64,000 nucleotides of DNA, taken from NCBI GenBank assembly GCA_023134145.1, contig JAGLUW010000013.1:41885-105884 (forward strand), given 5' to 3'. The position numbers and the translations under genes are program-made. Positions 8,474-18,285 of the stretch are shown in pieces (position 1 is the stretch's first letter; each line of letters begins with the position of its first letter). This stretch comes from Sulfuriflexus sp. (GTDB taxonomy: Bacteria; Pseudomonadota; Gammaproteobacteria; AKS1). The notes beneath the pieces are model-generated. The model was given only the letters and a program-made list of their open reading frames with translations. It was not told where the DNA came from and did not search any database.

Positions 8474-9961
8474 CTACATAAGGCGCTTACGTTCATTGGA
8501 AGGTGGTATCGACATCGCTTCGCGGTACTTGGCAACGGTACGACGGGCGACATTGATACCCTGTTGAGCCAATATTGAAGCGATTTTATTATCGCTTAAT
8601 GGCTTTTTCGGTTCTTCAGCAGCAATTAGCTTTTTAATTAAGGCACGTATCGCTGTTGATGAACATTCTCCACCACTTGCGGTACTAACGTGGCTAGAGA
8701 AAAAATACTTTAATTCAAAAATCCCTCTTGGGGTGTGTAAATATTTACGTGTGGTCACGCGTGAAATAGTCGACTCATGCATTTCTACCGTTTCAGCAAC
8801 GTCATGAAGCACTAAGGCTTTCATTGCTTCTTCACCATGTTCGAGAAAACCACGTTGTCGTTCAACAATACAAGTGGTGACCTTGAGCAAGGTTTCGTTA
8901 CGGCTTTGTAAGCTTTTAATGAGCCAACGTGCTTCCTGTAAATTATCTTTCAGGTAATTATTGTCTTTGCTGTTGTCAGCACGTTTAATCAGGTTGGCAT
9001 AGGTGCTATTAATATTTAGCTTAGGCGCAACGTCTGGGTTGAGTTCGACTTTCCAGATCCCTTTTACTTTGCGCACATAAACATCAGGCACAATATATTC
9101 GGTTCTTTGGCTAGATATTTGGCTACCGGGTCGAGGGTTGAGTGAACGTATGAGAATGACGACATTTTGTAATTCATCTTCACTCAGCTTCATCTTGCGC
9201 ATAAGTTGGTTGTAGTCATGCCCTGCTAATAGATCGAGATGATCATGAACCAGTTTCATGGCTAATTCGCGATGCGGCGTATCCGCGTCGAGTTGCCCGA
9301 GTTGTATGTACAGGCAATCACCGAGGTCGCATGCGGCAACGCCAGTCGGTTCGAAATTTTGTATTTGTCTTAATACGGCTTGAATTTCGTCAATTTCAAG
9401 TTCAGGAATATCAGCAATGAGACTTCCATGAATTTCATCGAGAGGTGTTGTGAAATAGCCATCTTCAGTAATGGCGTCGATAATAGCGACAGCAATTTGC
9501 ACATCGGTATCACTGAATGGCGTTAAGCTCATTTGCCAAGTGAGATGATCTTGTAGGTTCTCAGAATCATAACTACTGATATCGATTTCACGATCATTAA
9601 ATGAACCACCTGATGCAGGACCTGATAGAGATTGGTAATTAGTCGGTTCGTAGATATCTTCCCATGAGGTATCAACCGGTAGCTCATCGGGCATTTCCGA
9701 TTGTGCCATTGCCTTATCGGTATCGGCAGCCGCGATCTCTTCGCTGGCACTGGCTTTTTCTTTAAGTGGGGAATTTTCTTCTGGTGAATTTACACTAGGT
9801 TCGTCAGGTTCGGTAACCTCAAGCATGGGGTTACTTTCGAGTGCTTCTTGAATTTCACTCGTTAGCTCTAACGAAGACAACTGTAACAAGCGTATTGCCT
9901 GCTGCAGCTGCGGTGTCATGGTTAAGCTCTGGCCCAGCTTGAGCTGGATGGACTGTTTCAT
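8474..9961 (-). CDS. rpoN: RNA polymerase sigma-54 factor
   Basis: Alternative sigma factor that recognises -24/-12 promoters and needs AAA+ activators. The 495-residue protein has the glutamine-rich region I at the N-terminus ([24 protein letters not shown]), an acidic linker (about 45-120), the core-binding domain, a helix-turn-helix region and the RpoN box ARRTVAKYR (472-480). Start and length are normal. It follows lptB by 86 bp and precedes hpf by 25 bp, the conserved order. I did not find a convincing -24/-12 site in this window by eye. Confidence 0.97.
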   Translation of the reverse strand: MKQSIQLKLGQSLTMTPQLQQAIRLLQLSSLELTSEIQEALESNPMLEVTEPDEPSVNSPEENSPLKEKASASEEIAAADTDKAMAQSEMPDELPVDTSWEDIYEPTNYQSLSGPASGGSFNDREIDISSYDSENLQDHLTWQMSLTPFSDTDVQIAVAIIDAITEDGYFTTPLDEIHGSLIADIPELEIDEIQAVLRQIQNFEPTGVAACDLGDCLYIQLGQLDADTPHRELAMKLVHDHLDLLAGHDYNQLMRKMKLSEDELQNVVILIRSLNPRPGSQISSQRTEYIVPDVYVRKVKGIWKVELNPDVAPKLNINSTYANLIKRADNSKDNNYLKDNLQEARWLIKSLQSRNETLLKVTTCIVERQRGFLEHGEEAMKALVLHDVAETVEMHESTISRVTTRKYLHTPRGIFELKYFFSSHVSTASGGECSSTAIRALIKKLIAAEEPKKPLSDNKIASILAQQGINVARRTVAKYREAMSIPPSNERKRLM

Positions 9962-10047
9962 GAATCGTTAAATCTTTCTCTAGAAACCATACAAGGTGTT
10001 ACCTATATTCTAGCGCAAAATCTGTGCCAGTACAGGTTGAATATGTA

Positions 10048-10773
10048 TTAAAGCGTAAAATGATGACCAAGATAAACATCTTTAACTTGCTGGTTTTTGA
10101 GCAGATCGGCGGGTTTACCTTCGGCGATAATGGCACCTTCGTTCATGATGTAGGCTCGCTCACAAACCTTGAGTGTTTCACTTACATTGTGATCGGTTAT
10201 CAGTACGCCAATGCCAATTTCACGCAAGTGTTTGATAATAGAATTAATATCGACCACCGAGAGAGGATCAACGCCAGCGAAGGGCTCATCGAGTAGTATG
10301 AAATGTGGTCGTGTAGCAAGTGCGCGGGCAATTTCAACACGGCGACGTTCACCACCAGATAGACTCATACCGATATTATTGCGGATATGCGTGATATGTA
10401 ATTCCTGAAGTAATTCTTCAGTTTCTATATCGACTTGTTCAGCGGAAATACCCGGCAGGGTTTGCAGGATAGCCTTAATATTATCTTCAACGCTCAATTT
10501 ACGAAAAATTGAAGCTTCTTGTGGCAAGTAACCAATGCCTTTGCGCGCACGTTCATGCATAGGTAGGCGGCTGATTTTTTCATCATTAAGCTCGATGCTA
10601 CCGCTATCTGCCTGAATGAGACCAACAATCATATAAAAGCAGGTTGTTTTACCTGCGCCATTAGGACCGAGTAGGCCAACCACTTCACCACTATTAACAT
10701 AGAGTGATGCGTCATTGACGACGGTACGTGAGCGGTATTGTTTGCTTAGGTTATCTGCGCGCAGGGTGGTCAT
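10048..10773 (-). CDS. lptB: LPS export ABC transporter ATPase LptB
   Basis: Cytoplasmic ATPase that powers LPS extraction from the inner membrane by LptFG. Walker [10 protein letters not shown] (36-44), signature LSGGE (138-142), Walker B ILLDEP (159-164) and the H-loop TDHNV are all present; 241 residues is normal. The start overlaps the lptA stop by 4 bp. lptF and lptG are not in the window, which is usual because they lie in a separate operon. Confidence 0.97.
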   Translation of the reverse strand: MTTLRADNLSKQYRSRTVVNDASLYVNSGEVVGLLGPNGAGKTTCFYMIVGLIQADSGSIELNDEKISRLPMHERARKGIGYLPQEASIFRKLSVEDNIKAILQTLPGISAEQVDIETEELLQELHITHIRNNIGMSLSGGERRRVEIARALATRPHFILLDEPFAGVDPLSVVDINSIIKHLREIGIGVLITDHNVSETLKVCERAYIMNEGAIIAEGKPADLLKNQQVKDVYLGHHFTL

Positions 10774-11297
10774 TTTTTAGTCTTGTTCTTTGGTTGAATT
10801 GTAATATGCACGCGACCTTTACCACTTTTAGAACCACCAGTAGATTTGCTTTGTTTCGCGGTGATTTTGTTACGTTTTGAATCGTAAATAATATGGTCGC
10901 CGGTAAATGTATCACCACCTTGAATGATTTTGCCATTACGACGCATGATCAAAATTTCTTTTACCGCATCATAAAATAGTTCTTTTGCTTCAGAGATGAC
11001 AGGCACATTTTTATTGTCGGGTGTTTGTTGGAAGTGTGCAGGATTACCTGTTGAATGAATTTTATCGAGATTTTTTTCTTTGTCGCGATAGACAACAACC
11101 TTATCACCACTAATACGAATACTGCCGCGGGTAATGACAACATTGCCGGTAAATATATTTGTGCCTTTCTCGTCATCAATATCGACACGGTCGGCCTCAA
11201 TATTCATAGGTTGGTCACTGTCGGTATTTAATGCCATCGCCTGAAAAGGAAATAGCAGGGTGATGAGTAAAGCCAATAAAGTAGAATTATTTGTCAT
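10770..11297 (-). CDS. lptA: Periplasmic LPS bridge protein LptA
   Basis: Forms the periplasmic filament carrying LPS from LptC to LptD. From ATG 11297 the product is 175 residues with a clear signal peptide ending FQAMA, then the LptA/OstA core beginning [15 protein letters not shown] with repeated beta-strand patterns. An ATG at 11312 is also in frame but would add five residues and weaken the signal peptide; no strong Shine-Dalgarno decides between them. It overlaps lptC by 11 bp and lptB by 4 bp, so the three are translationally coupled. Confidence 0.93.
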   Translation of the reverse strand: MTNNSTLLALLITLLFPFQAMALNTDSDQPMNIEADRVDIDDEKGTNIFTGNVVITRGSIRISGDKVVVYRDKEKNLDKIHSTGNPAHFQQTPDNKNVPVISEAKELFYDAVKEILIMRRNGKIIQGGDTFTGDHIIYDSKRNKITAKQSKSTGGSKSGKGRVHITIQPKNKTKK

Positions 11298-11856
11298 AAC
11301 TAACACGCACATTATCTAATAGTTGCAGTTTACCCTCGCGGATGTAGGCTCGCATGCCAATCGCGGTGGTACGTCGTTTGTTACTTAGCATGGTAACAGG
11401 CCGATCGGTTTCGGCGAAATCGGATTCAGGATGAATACGTAATTTATCGGTAAATAATTTAACCGGACGATTGTTTGGACCACTGAGACGGTCAATACGA
11501 ACATTGCCACTCAGCAGAACTAATTCATTATTGCTGGAAACCCAGCCACGATCGGCTTTTATTTTCCAAGGTTTACCTATTTCACCAATCATGGTCATGA
11601 AGGGTTTATCGAGTTCGGTGCTGTCGTCATCAGGGTAGTGAAGCATTTTAGCCGAGACAAGTATTGAGCGGGGCAGGCCTTTTTCGTTCATGCTGGTGAT
11701 AGTAAAATCTTCCATGAAGTAATCGGGGCTGTGCTTTTTATTAGCTGCTTTCGCGGCGGTAGTTTCAGCTTGCGTGCCACTGCTTTTTTGCAGCCAAATG
11801 GCCAACCCAGAGAGGCTGATAAGAACAGCAATGACTCCGAGCATGCGCAGGTTCAT
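11287..11856 (-). CDS. lptC: LPS export protein LptC
   Basis: Bitopic inner-membrane protein that receives LPS from LptBFG and passes it to LptA. The 189-residue product has one N-terminal transmembrane helix (about 5-22) and a periplasmic beta-jellyroll domain; the stretch MEDFTITSMNEKGLP is typical of the LptC fold start. It overlaps kdsC by 4 bp and lptA by 11 bp. Confidence 0.93.
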   Translation of the reverse strand: MNLRMLGVIAVLISLSGLAIWLQKSSGTQAETTAAKAANKKHSPDYFMEDFTITSMNEKGLPRSILVSAKMLHYPDDDSTELDKPFMTMIGEIGKPWKIKADRGWVSSNNELVLLSGNVRIDRLSGPNNRPVKLFTDKLRIHPESDFAETDRPVTMLSNKRRTTAIGMRAYIREGKLQLLDNVRVSYDK

Positions 11857-12377
11857 TGCAAATAACTGTCCAATTCTGCTTGTAAAACGCCACGTGCTTC
11901 CATGAGCATTTCACAGACATCGCGTCCTGCACCTCGGCCACCACAGCTAGGGGTTTGCCAATGTGCATGTTTTAAAACCATTGAATGCGCATCTTGAACG
12001 GCAATCGCGAGGCCAACTTTAGACATCACAGGTAGGTCAACAACATCATCACCAACATAGGCAACTTCATCTGAGCTGAGTTTTAATTTTTCGAGTAACT
12101 CAGCAAAGGCGATGCGTTTATCGTGTTGGCCTTGGTAAACATGTTCGATACCGAGGCTTTTCATGCGGTAGTCAACAACCTTAGATGTACGACCAGTAAT
12201 GATGGCAACTATTACGCCTGATTTTTGGAGCATTTTCATGCCGTGGCCATCACGTGAATTAAAGGCTTTATATTCAAGACCGTCATCACCAAGGAATAGA
12301 CTGCCATCGGTGAGCACACCATCAACATCAAAAATAACCAGTTTGATTTGCGCGGCACGTTCTAGAATATCTTTCAT
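11853..12377 (-). CDS. kdsC: 3-deoxy-D-manno-octulosonate 8-phosphate phosphatase KdsC
   Basis: HAD-family phosphatase that converts Kdo-8-phosphate to Kdo for lipid A core synthesis. The catalytic aspartates are Asp17 and Asp19 in VIFDVDGVLTDG; GDDVVDLPVM supplies the later Mg2+-binding acids. The 174-residue, cap-less form is normal for KdsC. It lies 12 bp after kdsD and overlaps lptC, in the kdsD-kdsC-lptC-lptA-lptB run that joins Kdo synthesis with LPS export. Confidence 0.95.
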   Translation of the reverse strand: MKDILERAAQIKLVIFDVDGVLTDGSLFLGDDGLEYKAFNSRDGHGMKMLQKSGVIVAIITGRTSKVVDYRMKSLGIEHVYQGQHDKRIAFAELLEKLKLSSDEVAYVGDDVVDLPVMSKVGLAIAVQDAHSMVLKHAHWQTPSCGGRGAGRDVCEMLMEARGVLQAELDSYLQ

Positions 12378-12389
12378 TGTAGCTTCCTT

Positions 12390-13361
12390 TTAGACAACGC
12401 CGGCGCGTAATAGATCGTGCATGTTAAGCACGCCAATCAGCGTGTTGTCTTCATCAACAACTAATAAACCATTGATCTTTTTTTCTTGCATGGTCAATAG
12501 AGCTTCTTCTGCGAGTACGCCACCTTGAATGCAGGTGAATTTCGTACTCATGCAATCAGCGATGGAGGTACTGTGTACATCGGCGCCGTTGTCGAGTGTG
12601 CGACGTAGATCGCCATCGGTATAAACACCACAAAGTTTTTGTTGGTCATCAACAATGGCAGTCATGCCTAAACCTTTACGCGTCATTTCAAGTAAGGCTT
12701 CACTGAGTGTGACGGATTTTTTTACCACAGGCATTTTGTCGCCGGTGTTCATGACATCATTAATATGCAGTAATAAACGACGACCAAGACGACCGGCAGG
12801 ATGAGAGCGTGCAAAATCACGTTCACTAAAGCCACGTGCTTCAAGTAGGGCGATGGCGAGCGCATCACCCATGACTAGTGTTACGGTGGTACTTGATGTG
12901 GGTGCAAGATTGAGAGGGCAGGCCTCTTCATCAACACTGATATCAATGTAACAAGTTGAGGCATCACCAAGTGATGAATGTTGTTTGCCACACAATGCAA
13001 TCAGCGGTACGCCAAGTCGTTTAATCAGTGGCAACAAGGTAATAATTTCATCGGTCTCGCCAGAATTAGACACGGCGATAATAACGTCTTCATCGGTAAT
13101 CATACCGAAGTCGCCATGAGCGGCTTCACCGGGGTGGATGAAAAAAGCAGGGCTACCGGTACTGGCGAGAGTTGATGCGATCTTGCCACCAATGTGACCA
13201 GATTTACCCATACCAATAACGATGATGCGTCCCTTGCATTCGAGCATGGCATGGCAGGCGCGAGTAAAGTCGTCGTTTAGGCGTTCGCCAAGGGATTGAA
13301 CAGCACGTGCTTCAGCCTCAATTACAGCCAAGCCCATTTTACGTAAAGTTTCGTCATTCAT
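12390..13361 (-). CDS. kdsD: Arabinose-5-phosphate isomerase KdsD
   Basis: Converts ribulose-5-phosphate to arabinose-5-phosphate, the first step toward Kdo. The 323-residue protein has an N-terminal SIS sugar-isomerase domain (about 35-190, with GMGKSGHIGGKIASTLASTG) and two CBS domains (about 205-323). The SIS-CBS-CBS order and length match KdsD/KpsF. It leads the kds-lpt run, 84 bp downstream of the antiporter gene. Confidence 0.95.
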   Translation of the reverse strand: MNDETLRKMGLAVIEAEARAVQSLGERLNDDFTRACHAMLECKGRIIVIGMGKSGHIGGKIASTLASTGSPAFFIHPGEAAHGDFGMITDEDVIIAVSNSGETDEIITLLPLIKRLGVPLIALCGKQHSSLGDASTCYIDISVDEEACPLNLAPTSSTTVTLVMGDALAIALLEARGFSERDFARSHPAGRLGRRLLLHINDVMNTGDKMPVVKKSVTLSEALLEMTRKGLGMTAIVDDQQKLCGVYTDGDLRRTLDNGADVHSTSIADCMSTKFTCIQGGVLAEEALLTMQEKKINGLLVVDEDNTLIGVLNMHDLLRAGVV

Positions 13362-13445
13362 GAGTTTTGATTCGGAGTGTCTTGTTGCTGAAAACGTTAA
13401 TAATTATTTTAGTGAGTATAGCACTAGGACTGGTAGGGATGACAA

Positions 13446-14411
13446 TTAGACACTTGCCACATAGATCCAGCCCATATAGCCACACCAGCTAGCGAGGAGG
13501 ATGCCGCCCTCGAATCGATTAATACGACCAGCCCCTTTGAAACCGTATGACATGATAAACAGTGCGACTGTAAGAGCCACCATTGCCCCGAAGTCGCGAC
13601 TGAGAGTTTCAGCAGGAAGTGCGAATGGATGGATGAGACCGGGCAGGCCAAGTACGCCAAGCAGATTAAACATATTTGAACCGATGATGTTACCAATAGC
13701 GATATCGTGTTCATCTTTATATACACACATGATGGTAGCAGCGAGTTCGGGCAGGCTGGTGCCAATGGCGATGATGGTGAGGCCGATAACAAGATCGCTA
13801 ATGCCTAGTGATACAGCGATTTCGGTTGCTCCCCAAACCACGGCACGTGAGCCAATGAGTAAGATGATGATGCCGACGATCAGCCAGAAGGTCGCTTTGC
13901 CGCTCGACATGGTATCGGAAAATTCTTCTTCAAATTCGACTTTCATGGGGTCAGTTTTGCGACTGCGCAGACCGATCATGACAACCCAAATAATCATCGC
14001 AAACATGCCACCGATAAGGATGAGACCATCCCACCAACCAAGGTAGTTATCGGATATAAGCCACAATGCCAACATCATAAATACGAACAATATTGGGAAT
14101 TCGCGACGTAAGATGTCGGAATTAACGGTGACAGGAATCAGCAGGGCAGTGATACCAAGCACCAAGCCAATATTGGTAATATTGGAGCCAATGGCATTAC
14201 CTACGGAGATACCGGGGTTGCCATACCAAGCTGCTAATCCTGAAACCAGCATTTCTGGTGCCGAGGTGCCAAAGCCGACAATGGTTAGGCCGATAATAAG
14301 CGGTGAGACACCTAAGTTGCGAGCAGTAGCAGATGCGCCCATGACAAAGCGGTCGGCACCCCAAATGAGTAAGCCAAAGCCGGCAAGTATGGCGAGAGTA
14401 GATAGAAGCAT
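13446..14411 (-). CDS. yrbG: Calcium/sodium antiporter of the CaCA family (YrbG-like)
   Basis: Inner-membrane cation exchanger of 321 residues with about ten hydrophobic helices. The two signature alpha-repeats are visible as GLTIVGFGTSAPEMLVS near the N-terminus and GLTIIAIGTSLPELAATI past the middle, separated by an acidic cytoplasmic loop (DPMKVEFEEEFSD). It occupies the conserved yrbG position upstream of kdsD. The ion specificity is assigned from the family only. Confidence 0.9.
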   Translation of the reverse strand: MLLSTLAILAGFGLLIWGADRFVMGASATARNLGVSPLIIGLTIVGFGTSAPEMLVSGLAAWYGNPGISVGNAIGSNITNIGLVLGITALLIPVTVNSDILRREFPILFVFMMLALWLISDNYLGWWDGLILIGGMFAMIIWVVMIGLRSRKTDPMKVEFEEEFSDTMSSGKATFWLIVGIIILLIGSRAVVWGATEIAVSLGISDLVIGLTIIAIGTSLPELAATIMCVYKDEHDIAIGNIIGSNMFNLLGVLGLPGLIHPFALPAETLSRDFGAMVALTVALFIMSYGFKGAGRINRFEGGILLASWCGYMGWIYVASV

Positions 14412-14597
14412 AGATTTCGTAGTTCTTTAAATTTGCGTAAGCAGTGATTGTTCGGCGCTATTGTCAGTGATTATGCGGCGTAGGCCAAGTAAAACTTTAA
14501 TATAGGGCTTATTTGCGTCTAAAACTCACGAAAATCTTAAAAAATGTCGAATCCTGATGATTTTCGTATTGATTTGAGACTCGCATGGTAGTTCACC

Positions 14598-14630
14598 ATA
14601 AAAAAAGCCCTGTTACGAGAACAGGGCTTT
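14598..14630 (-). terminator. Rho-independent terminator of mlaA
   Basis: An 11-bp perfect stem (AAAGCCCTGTT at 14604-14614 with AACAGGGCTTT at 14620-14630) around a 5-base loop. On the minus strand the hairpin is followed by a run of T (the A-run at 14601-14606). It begins 8 bp beyond the mlaA stop codon. Confidence 0.9.
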
Positions 14631-14637
14631 GGATGAA

Positions 14638-15360
14638 CTATTCGTCAAATTTTATTTTTGGCGGGTTGCCGTCATAAACTAAACTCATGCGACGCTGCAA
14701 GTAGGCATCACGAACGAACAAGTAAGGGTCTAATGCCGCTTCTTCGAGGATCTTGCTGGCACTGAGTAAACCGGCACGGGTGTCGATAATATTGACTACG
14801 ACCAAACCTGTTTGAGTATCTCTAGGCGTAATGTCGTAGAGAGGGTTTACATAGGCATCGCCGATAAAACCAACCGTGTCACGAACATTACTTGGCCCAA
14901 AGAAAGGCCAAACTATATAGGTACCTGTATCAACACCCCAATAACCGAGGGTCTGACCAAAGTCTTCATTGTGCTTAGGCATGTCCATACCACTGGCAAC
15001 ATCGAATAAACCAAGCACACCGAGAGTCGAGTTGAAGAACACACGAGCTGTGTCGCTTAGTGCTTGCTCAATTTTGAATTGCAGCAAGTCATTAAAGATG
15101 ACAACGACATCTTCAAGGTTACTAAAGAAGTTGCTAACACTTTTATTAACCGGAGCAGGCACTGCCGCGTTATAACCCTGTGCAACTGGCTTTAAAATGG
15201 CACGGTCGAGTGTGTCATTGAAGCTGTACATAGAGCGGTTAAATGACTCGAGTGGATCGTCCGGATCAGCTTCACCATCAATAGTTGCACAACCACTGAG
15301 TAAAGAAAGACTGATAATTAAACTGGCGATCAATGAGCGTTTTTGGGAAAGTGTTTTCAT
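14638..15360 (-). CDS. mlaA: Outer-membrane phospholipid removal lipoprotein MlaA (VacJ)
   Basis: Outer-membrane lipoprotein that removes mislocalised phospholipid from the outer leaflet and hands it to periplasmic MlaC. The lipobox is LLSGC with Cys24. The MlaA core is clear: DPLESFNRSMYSFND, then PVNKSVSNFFSNL and LGYWGVDTGTY. The length of 240 residues is normal. It sits close to, but on the opposite strand from, mlaFEDB, with its own terminator. A 22-bp palindrome lies 57 bp upstream of the start codon. The usual partner gene mlaC is not in the window. Confidence 0.95.
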   Translation of the reverse strand: MKTLSQKRSLIASLIISLSLLSGCATIDGEADPDDPLESFNRSMYSFNDTLDRAILKPVAQGYNAAVPAPVNKSVSNFFSNLEDVVVIFNDLLQFKIEQALSDTARVFFNSTLGVLGLFDVASGMDMPKHNEDFGQTLGYWGVDTGTYIVWPFFGPSNVRDTVGFIGDAYVNPLYDITPRDTQTGLVVVNIIDTRAGLLSASKILEEAALDPYLFVRDAYLQRRMSLVYDGNPPKIKFDE

Positions 15361-15416
15361 TATTTTTTGTTACCACTATGGCCTTAAGCTAGTTAAGGAT
15401 TCATCCTTGTTTAAAG

Positions 15417-15438
15417 TTTGTTGTGTTAACACAACAAA
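15417..15438. promoter_or_regulatory. Perfect 22-bp palindrome, candidate operator upstream of mlaA
   Basis: The half-site TTTGTTGTGTT is followed at once by its exact reverse complement AACACAACAAA, with no spacer. It ends 57 bp upstream of the mlaA start codon, a position suited to a dimeric repressor or activator site. No regulator gene is adjacent. A loop-free palindrome is a poor terminator and no T-run follows. Confidence 0.5.
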
Positions 15439-15504
15439 TTACGGGGATGTAAATCCGTTTATCCCTAAATGTAATCGGGATAATGTCATTTTCGACTCGT
15501 CAAA

Positions 15505-15521
15505 TCAAGCTGTTAGCTTGA
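15505..15521 (-). terminator. Short hairpin, possible weak terminator of the zinc-ribbon gene
   Basis: TCAAGCT (15505-15511) pairs with AGCTTGA (15515-15521) around a 3-base loop. Read on the minus strand it lies about 105 bp past the small zinc-ribbon ORF and upstream of mlaA. Only a short T-rich tail follows, so termination would be weak. Confidence 0.3.
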
Positions 15522-15626
15522 AAAAGGCATTTAATTCCTATCATTTGTTCAGTGTAGTATATAACCGACAAAATACATGAGGTTCGTCCTACATCCTATC
15601 GACAGAAGAGGTGATACCTTTAGAAA

Positions 15627-15833
15627 TCAGATGGTTTTAGTGCGCGTTTTACCGCAGCGACTGCATTTAAATTCGGTGACTAGTTGGCCTTGTTTGGTAT
15701 CAAAGCGGCGCTCATTAACGATGATCCATTTATGCAGGTTATTACGGCACAACGTGTTACCACGATGTTTTTCTTTTAGAGAAGGCTTACGAAAAGGGAT
15801 TACATTACTCATACCGTTGCGAGCTAACTTCAT
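15627..15833 (-). CDS. Small zinc-ribbon-like protein, uncharacterised
   Basis: A 68-residue basic protein with Cys29, His34 and a C-terminal CxxC (Cys57, Cys60; FKCSRCGKT), which could bind one zinc. A second possible start at Met8 (nt 15812) gives MSNVIPFRKP. AGG is only four to five bases before the first ATG, so the start is uncertain. Similar short proteins with this pattern occur in Gammaproteobacteria as hypothetical proteins (recalled). It lies on the minus strand between mlaA and the DUF72-like gene. A nucleic-acid-binding role is plausible from charge but not shown. Confidence 0.55.
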   Translation of the reverse strand: MKLARNGMSNVIPFRKPSLKEKHRGNTLCRNNLHKWIIVNERRFDTKQGQLVTEFKCSRCGKTRTKTI

Positions 15834-15888
15834 TTGCCTGACGAGCTTGAATAATGGATAGTCCGGTTCAAACTGTCAAAAGATTTAG

Positions 15889-16509
15889 GTGACGAATGTG
15901 AGTGCGAGTAATGCAAAGCAGCGATTAGCGGACGTGGTGGTTGGTTCGCGAGGCTGGTTACATGAGCAATGGAGTGAGTCTTATTATCCTGAAGATATAC
16001 CGGATGAGTGGCGGCTGGGCTTTTATGCTAATGAATTTAATACTTTATTAGTACCGTGGGCGCAATGGAATGAGTCGATTGAGGCGTTGGAAGAAGGTTT
16101 GGAAGATGCAGATGATGACTTTCATCTCTATTTAGAATTACCGGATACACAACAGTCCTTGCCCAAGCATTGGCATGTGATTGCTGATCAAGTTAAAGGT
16201 TTGGTCTGTACGCAGGGTGATGCGAGCCAGTGGGTCGAAATTGCCGAAAATATTGGCGTACCTTTATTGGTAGAAATGCAAAATGAATCTGTATTTATAG
16301 GCTATGCACCTTATGGAGAGGCTTCGGCTTCGATTGAATTGGCGATGATTGATGGTACAAAGATTGATGATCTAGTATTGATGCGTGAACAAATAGAGCA
16401 GGCTTTACAGCTTGCCGATTCACGACTCGATTTTATTTTTACTGATACTGCGCCAGCGCTAGATGCGATGAGAAATACGGTGATGATTGCGGAACTGCTG
16501 GGTGCATAA
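15889..16509 (+). CDS. DUF72-like protein
   Basis: A 206-residue protein whose first part, GSRGWLHEQWSESYYPEDIPDEWRL then FYANEFNTLLVPW, fits the DUF72 (YecE-like) TIM-barrel beginning (G-T/S-x-GW, FYP, FNT). DUF72 proteins are usually longer (about 230-300 residues) and have no agreed function. The later residues are more divergent, so this may be a reduced member. The start is GTG at 15889; another GTG at 15898 is possible and neither has a clear ribosome site. It stands upstream of mlaF on the same strand, 135 bp away. Confidence 0.65.
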   Translation: MTNVSASNAKQRLADVVVGSRGWLHEQWSESYYPEDIPDEWRLGFYANEFNTLLVPWAQWNESIEALEEGLEDADDDFHLYLELPDTQQSLPKHWHVIADQVKGLVCTQGDASQWVEIAENIGVPLLVEMQNESVFIGYAPYGEASASIELAMIDGTKIDDLVLMREQIEQALQLADSRLDFIFTDTAPALDAMRNTVMIAELLGA

Positions 16510-16566
16510 TAGGTCGTATTAAAAAGGTTGTGAACAACAACACATGCAAGCAGCAGCTTAACCCTT

Positions 16567-16572
16567 TATAAT
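16567..16572 (+). promoter_or_regulatory. Candidate -10 element of the mla operon
   Basis: A perfect TATAAT lies 72 bp upstream of the mlaF ATG. No good -35 hexamer stands at 16-18 bp spacing, so the element is suggestive only. Transcription would start near 16579 and leave a leader of about 65 bases. Confidence 0.4.
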
Positions 16573-16644
16573 GGACAGAATAAACAGCCGGTAGATTGAA
16601 TATTTACTCGCTAACAACAAAAATGGATATTTTGCTTGGCAACT

Positions 16645-17475
16645 ATGAACGATAATTCAGACGACGTATTGGTGCGAATAAGAGATTTGCACTTCTCGCG
16701 TGGTAATCGAAAAATCTTTAACGGTGTTGATCTCGATATTCGTCGAGGCAAGGTCACCGCGATCATGGGTCCCAGTGGCACAGGTAAAACGACCTTACTC
16801 AAGCTAATTGGTGGGCAGTTAAAGCCTGATCAGGGCAGCATTCAGGTTGATGGCCTTGAAGTACCGAAGTTAAAACTCTCCAAACTTTATGAATTGCGTA
16901 AACGTATTGGCATGCTATTTCAAAGTGGCGCCTTACTGACGGATATCAATGTGTTTGATAACGTCGCCTTTCCTATTCGTGAACACACCAACATGCCGCC
17001 TTCTATGATCCGCGATATGGTGTTGATGAAATTAGAATCGGTCGGTTTACGTAATGCGCGAGATATGATGCCAAGTGAATTATCAGGCGGTATGGCAAGA
17101 CGTGTTGCTTTAGCTCGTGCTATGGCACTTGATCCAATGATGATTCTTTATGATGAGCCTTTTACCGGACAAGATCCTATTTCAATGGGCGTGATCGTGC
17201 AGTTGATTCGTTTACTCAATGATGCTTTAGGATTAACCAGTATTGTGGTGTCACATGACGTGCAAGAAACCGCGACAATTGCCGATGATATTTATGTGTT
17301 GTCTGAAGGTAAAGTCGTTGGGCACGGTACACCGCAGCAGCTTGCAGAAACAGATTCTGATTGGGTGAAACAATTTATGCAGGGCTTACCCGATGGCCCT
17401 GTGCCATTTCATTATCTTGGTATGCAGTATGTTGATGACCTTTTGGCAGGCACTGATCCTGAGCGAGGTGTTTGA
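16645..17475 (+). CDS. mlaF: Phospholipid transport ABC ATPase MlaF
   Basis: ATPase of the inner-membrane MlaFEDB complex, which moves phospholipid between the inner membrane and the periplasmic carrier. From ATG 16645 it is 276 residues. Walker [10 protein letters not shown], the signature [14 protein letters not shown], Walker [14 protein letters not shown] and H-loop VVSHDV are intact. [11 protein letters not shown] is typical of the Mla/Ttg2A subfamily. A TTG three codons earlier is possible but less likely. The stop overlaps the mlaE start by one base (TGATG). Confidence 0.95.
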   Translation: MNDNSDDVLVRIRDLHFSRGNRKIFNGVDLDIRRGKVTAIMGPSGTGKTTLLKLIGGQLKPDQGSIQVDGLEVPKLKLSKLYELRKRIGMLFQSGALLTDINVFDNVAFPIREHTNMPPSMIRDMVLMKLESVGLRNARDMMPSELSGGMARRVALARAMALDPMMILYDEPFTGQDPISMGVIVQLIRLLNDALGLTSIVVSHDVQETATIADDIYVLSEGKVVGHGTPQQLAETDSDWVKQFMQGLPDGPVPFHYLGMQYVDDLLAGTDPERGV

Positions 17476-18251
17476 TGATTGGCAGCATCCGCAAATTAGG
17501 TCGTTGGGGTTTGGGTGCTTTTGAACGCCTTGGTCGCGCACATATTTTCCTTTATTACATATTGATGGGTGTTCCTCCTGTATTGCTACGGTTTAGTTTG
17601 CTGGTACAGCAAATGCTTTCAGTCGGTGTGTTATCACTACTGATTATTGTGGTTTCCGGATTCTTTGTCGGTATGGTGCTTGGTTTACAAGGTTATAACA
17701 CCTTGGTTGATTTTGGTGCCGAGCAATCGCTTGGTGTGGTGGTGGCGTTATCGCTGGTTCGAGAATTAGGCCCAGTGGTTGCCGGTTTGTTATTCGCAGG
17801 CCGTGCCGGTTCAGCACTCACCGCAGAAATTGGTTTAATGAAAAGTACTGAACAACTTTCCGGTATGGAAATGATGGCAGTTGATCCTATTAAACGTGTG
17901 ATTGCACCGCGTTTTTTAGCCGGTTTTATTTCGCTGCCAATATTAGCCACGATTTTTACTGCTGTTGGCATCGTTGGCGGTTATTTTGTTGGCGTTGGTT
18001 TATTGGGTGTTGATGATGGTGCTTTTTGGTCGCAGATGCAGGCCAAAGTTGATTTTGGTGAAGACATCATGAACGGCGTCATCAAAAGTATTGTATTTGG
18101 TTTTGTCGTAACGTGGATTGCGGTGTTTGAAGGTTATGATTGTGTGCCTACATCGGAAGGTGTGAGTCGCGCAACGACCAGAACGGTTGTACATAGCTCA
18201 TTGGCGATACTCGGGTTGGATTTTGTATTAACGGCATTGATGTTTACATGA
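17475..18251 (+). CDS. mlaE: Phospholipid transport permease MlaE
   Basis: Inner-membrane permease (MlaE/DUF140 family) of 258 residues with about five hydrophobic helices. Conserved family stretches are visible: [38 protein letters not shown] and [21 protein letters not shown]. The ATG shares its A with the mlaF stop, so the two are translationally coupled. Confidence 0.95.
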   Translation: MIGSIRKLGRWGLGAFERLGRAHIFLYYILMGVPPVLLRFSLLVQQMLSVGVLSLLIIVVSGFFVGMVLGLQGYNTLVDFGAEQSLGVVVALSLVRELGPVVAGLLFAGRAGSALTAEIGLMKSTEQLSGMEMMAVDPIKRVIAPRFLAGFISLPILATIFTAVGIVGGYFVGVGLLGVDDGAFWSQMQAKVDFGEDIMNGVIKSIVFGFVVTWIAVFEGYDCVPTSEGVSRATTRTVVHSSLAILGLDFVLTALMFT

Positions 18252-18285
18252 TATTTAAGGATTAAAAAGAAGGACGAGGTGTGTG

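Noticed and set aside
8449..8553. N-terminal extension of hpf
   Set aside because: A perfect AGGAG precedes the ATG at 8448, which matches the family start; the extension overlaps rpoN.
13501..14046. Open frame of about 180 codons antisense to the yrbG-like antiporter
   Set aside because: Low-complexity Ser/Met/Pro-rich product typical of the reverse of a hydrophobic membrane gene.
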